Assembly (NCBI RefSeq): GCF_900105885.1
Contig: NZ_LT629780.1
Coordinates: forward strand, 1,426,001 to 1,490,000
DNA: 64,000 bases
Reading direction: 5' to 3'
Origin: Pseudomonas guangdongensis
Lineage (GTDB): Bacteria; Pseudomonadota; Gammaproteobacteria; Pseudomonadales; Pseudomonadaceae
Program-made: the position numbers and the translations under genes
Notes under the pieces: model-generated
Databases searched by the model: none
What the model saw: the letters and a program-made list of their open reading frames with translations, nothing else
Told to the model about the DNA's origin: nothing
Shown here: positions 63,111 to 64,000 of the stretch, in pieces
How the letters are laid out: each line of letters opens with the position of its first letter
Position numbering within the stretch: position 1 is the stretch's first letter

Positions 63111-64000
63111 ATGAGCAGAAAGTATTTCGGTACCGACGGCATCCGTGGCCGGGTCGGCGAATTTCCCATCACGCCCGAGTTCGTGCTGCGTCTGGGCTGG
63201 GCGGCGGGCATGGCGTTCCGGCGCCGCGGCCACTGCCGGGTGCTGATCGGCAAGGACACACGGATCTCCGGCTATATGTTCGAGTCCGCCCTGCAGGCCG
63301 GACTGATCGCCGCCGGCGCCGACGTGATGCTGCTCGGACCGATGCCCACTCCGGCGGTAGCCTACCTGACCCGTACCTTCCATGCCGACGCAGGCATCGT
63401 CATCAGCGCCTCGCACAACCCGCACGACGACAACGGCATCAAGTTCTTCTCCGGCAAAGGCACCAAGTTGCCGGACGAGGTGGAGCTGATGATCGAGGAG
63501 CTGCTCGATGCGCCGATGGGGGTGGTCGAGTCGGCGCAGCTCGGCAAGGCTTCGCGGGTCAACGACGCGGCCGGGCGCTACATCGAGTTCTGCAAGAGCA
63601 GCGTGCCGACCAGCACCGATTTTTCCGGGCTCAAGCTGGTGCTCGACTGCGCCCACGGCGCCACCTACAAGGTCGCGCCCAGCGTGTTCCGCGAACTGGG
63701 CGCCGAGGTGACGGTGATCGCCGCGCAGCCCGACGGGCTGAACATCAATGCCGGTGTGGGCTCGACCCACATGGGGGCACTGCAGAAGGCGGTAGTCGAG
63801 CAGGGGGCCGATATGGGTATCGCCTTCGACGGCGACGGCGACCGGGTGATGATGGTCGACCATACCGGCGCGGTGGTGGATGGCGACGAACTGCTTTACA
63901 TCATCGCCACCGACCTGCAGGAGCGCGAACGCCTGCCTGCCGGTTCCGGTGTGGTCGGTACCCTGATGAGCAATCTGGGGTTGGAGCTGGCGCTGGCACG
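63111..64000 (+). CDS. glmM: Phosphoglucosamine mutase, 5' part (cut by window edge)
   Basis: Converts glucosamine-6-phosphate to glucosamine-1-phosphate for UDP-GlcNAc. The first 296 codons are present: [29 protein letters not shown], the phosphoserine loop [21 protein letters not shown], and the metal loop [16 protein letters not shown]. The family is about 445 residues, so roughly one third lies beyond the window. No frameshift seen. Confidence 0.96.
   Translation, partial: MSRKYFGTDGIRGRVGEFPITPEFVLRLGWAAGMAFRRRGHCRVLIGKDTRISGYMFESALQAGLIAAGADVMLLGPMPTPAVAYLTRTFHADAGIVISASHNPHDDNGIKFFSGKGTKLPDEVELMIEELLDAPMGVVESAQLGKASRVNDAAGRYIEFCKSSVPTSTDFSGLKLVLDCAHGATYKVAPSVFRELGAEVTVIAAQPDGLNINAGVGSTHMGALQKAVVEQGADMGIAFDGDGDRVMMVDHTGAVVDGDELLYIIATDLQERERLPAGSGVVGTLMSNLGLELALA

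Overview
The window is a high-GC chromosomal segment of a gammaproteobacterium that looks like a Pseudomonas or a very close relative. It carries dusB-fis-purH-purD next to a RetS-like hybrid sensor, prmA, accC-accB-aroQ, dsbD, a DUF2333 gene, yciH and speA. A second block holds lldR/lldP-lldD-dld, smpB, ratA-rnfH, bamE (omlA), fur, recN, grpE-dnaK-dnaJ, dapB, carA-carB-greA, yhbY, rlmE, ftsH, folP and glmM. Both blocks follow, from memory, the gene order of Pseudomonas aeruginosa. No rRNA, complete tRNA, CRISPR array, insertion sequence, prophage or plasmid gene was seen.

Layout. 1-6309 (minus strand): a carboxylic/fatty acid catabolic set (acyl-CoA ligase, permease, acyl-CoA dehydrogenase, thiolase). 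It is divergent from a soluble PAS histidine kinase and a FixJ-type response regulator (6491-9483), so the pair may control it. 9444-11168: a possible 25-residue cysteine-rich peptide, an azurin and an AEC permease. 11178-17749 (minus): the dusB-fis, purH, purD, hybrid-sensor run. 17887-24710 (minus): a DUF3426 membrane protein, prmA, the aroQ-accB-accC operon and dsbD. 24915-28371 (plus): DUF2333, yciH, speA. 28577-37166: a mixed stretch with a deacetylase-family enzyme, tesB plus a HAD hydrolase, a DUF411 protein, a MASE3-PAS-PAS-GGDEF-EAL protein, and an NCS2 permease with trmA. 37461-44409: the lactate regulon with a clear palindromic operator. 44479-64000: housekeeping genes for trans-translation, outer membrane assembly, iron control, DNA repair, heat shock, lysine and carbamoyl phosphate synthesis, transcription elongation, ribosome maturation, membrane proteolysis, folate and cell wall precursors. 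glmM runs off the right edge.

Regulatory signals are unusually readable in places. There is a LexA box over the recN promoter placed back to back with a consensus sigma-32 promoter for grpE, a 17-bp LldR-type palindrome, an attenuator-like terminator directly upstream of a TTG-started carA, and several strong bidirectional terminators. Small palindromic repeats of the kind common in pseudomonads sit between genes (3137-3177, 14634-14741, 20379-20410, 26359-26423, 51507-51526).

The most notable item is the hybrid sensor beside purD. It has the RetS layout from the kinase domain onward, but at 662 residues it lacks room for the periplasmic sensing domain and most of the seven-helix region, and its ATP-binding boxes are degenerate. 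I found no clearly new multi-gene system; the other findings are mainly regulatory arrangements and small elements. Gaps above 300 bases without a gene: only 43329-43629 (301 bases, lactate operator and promoter).
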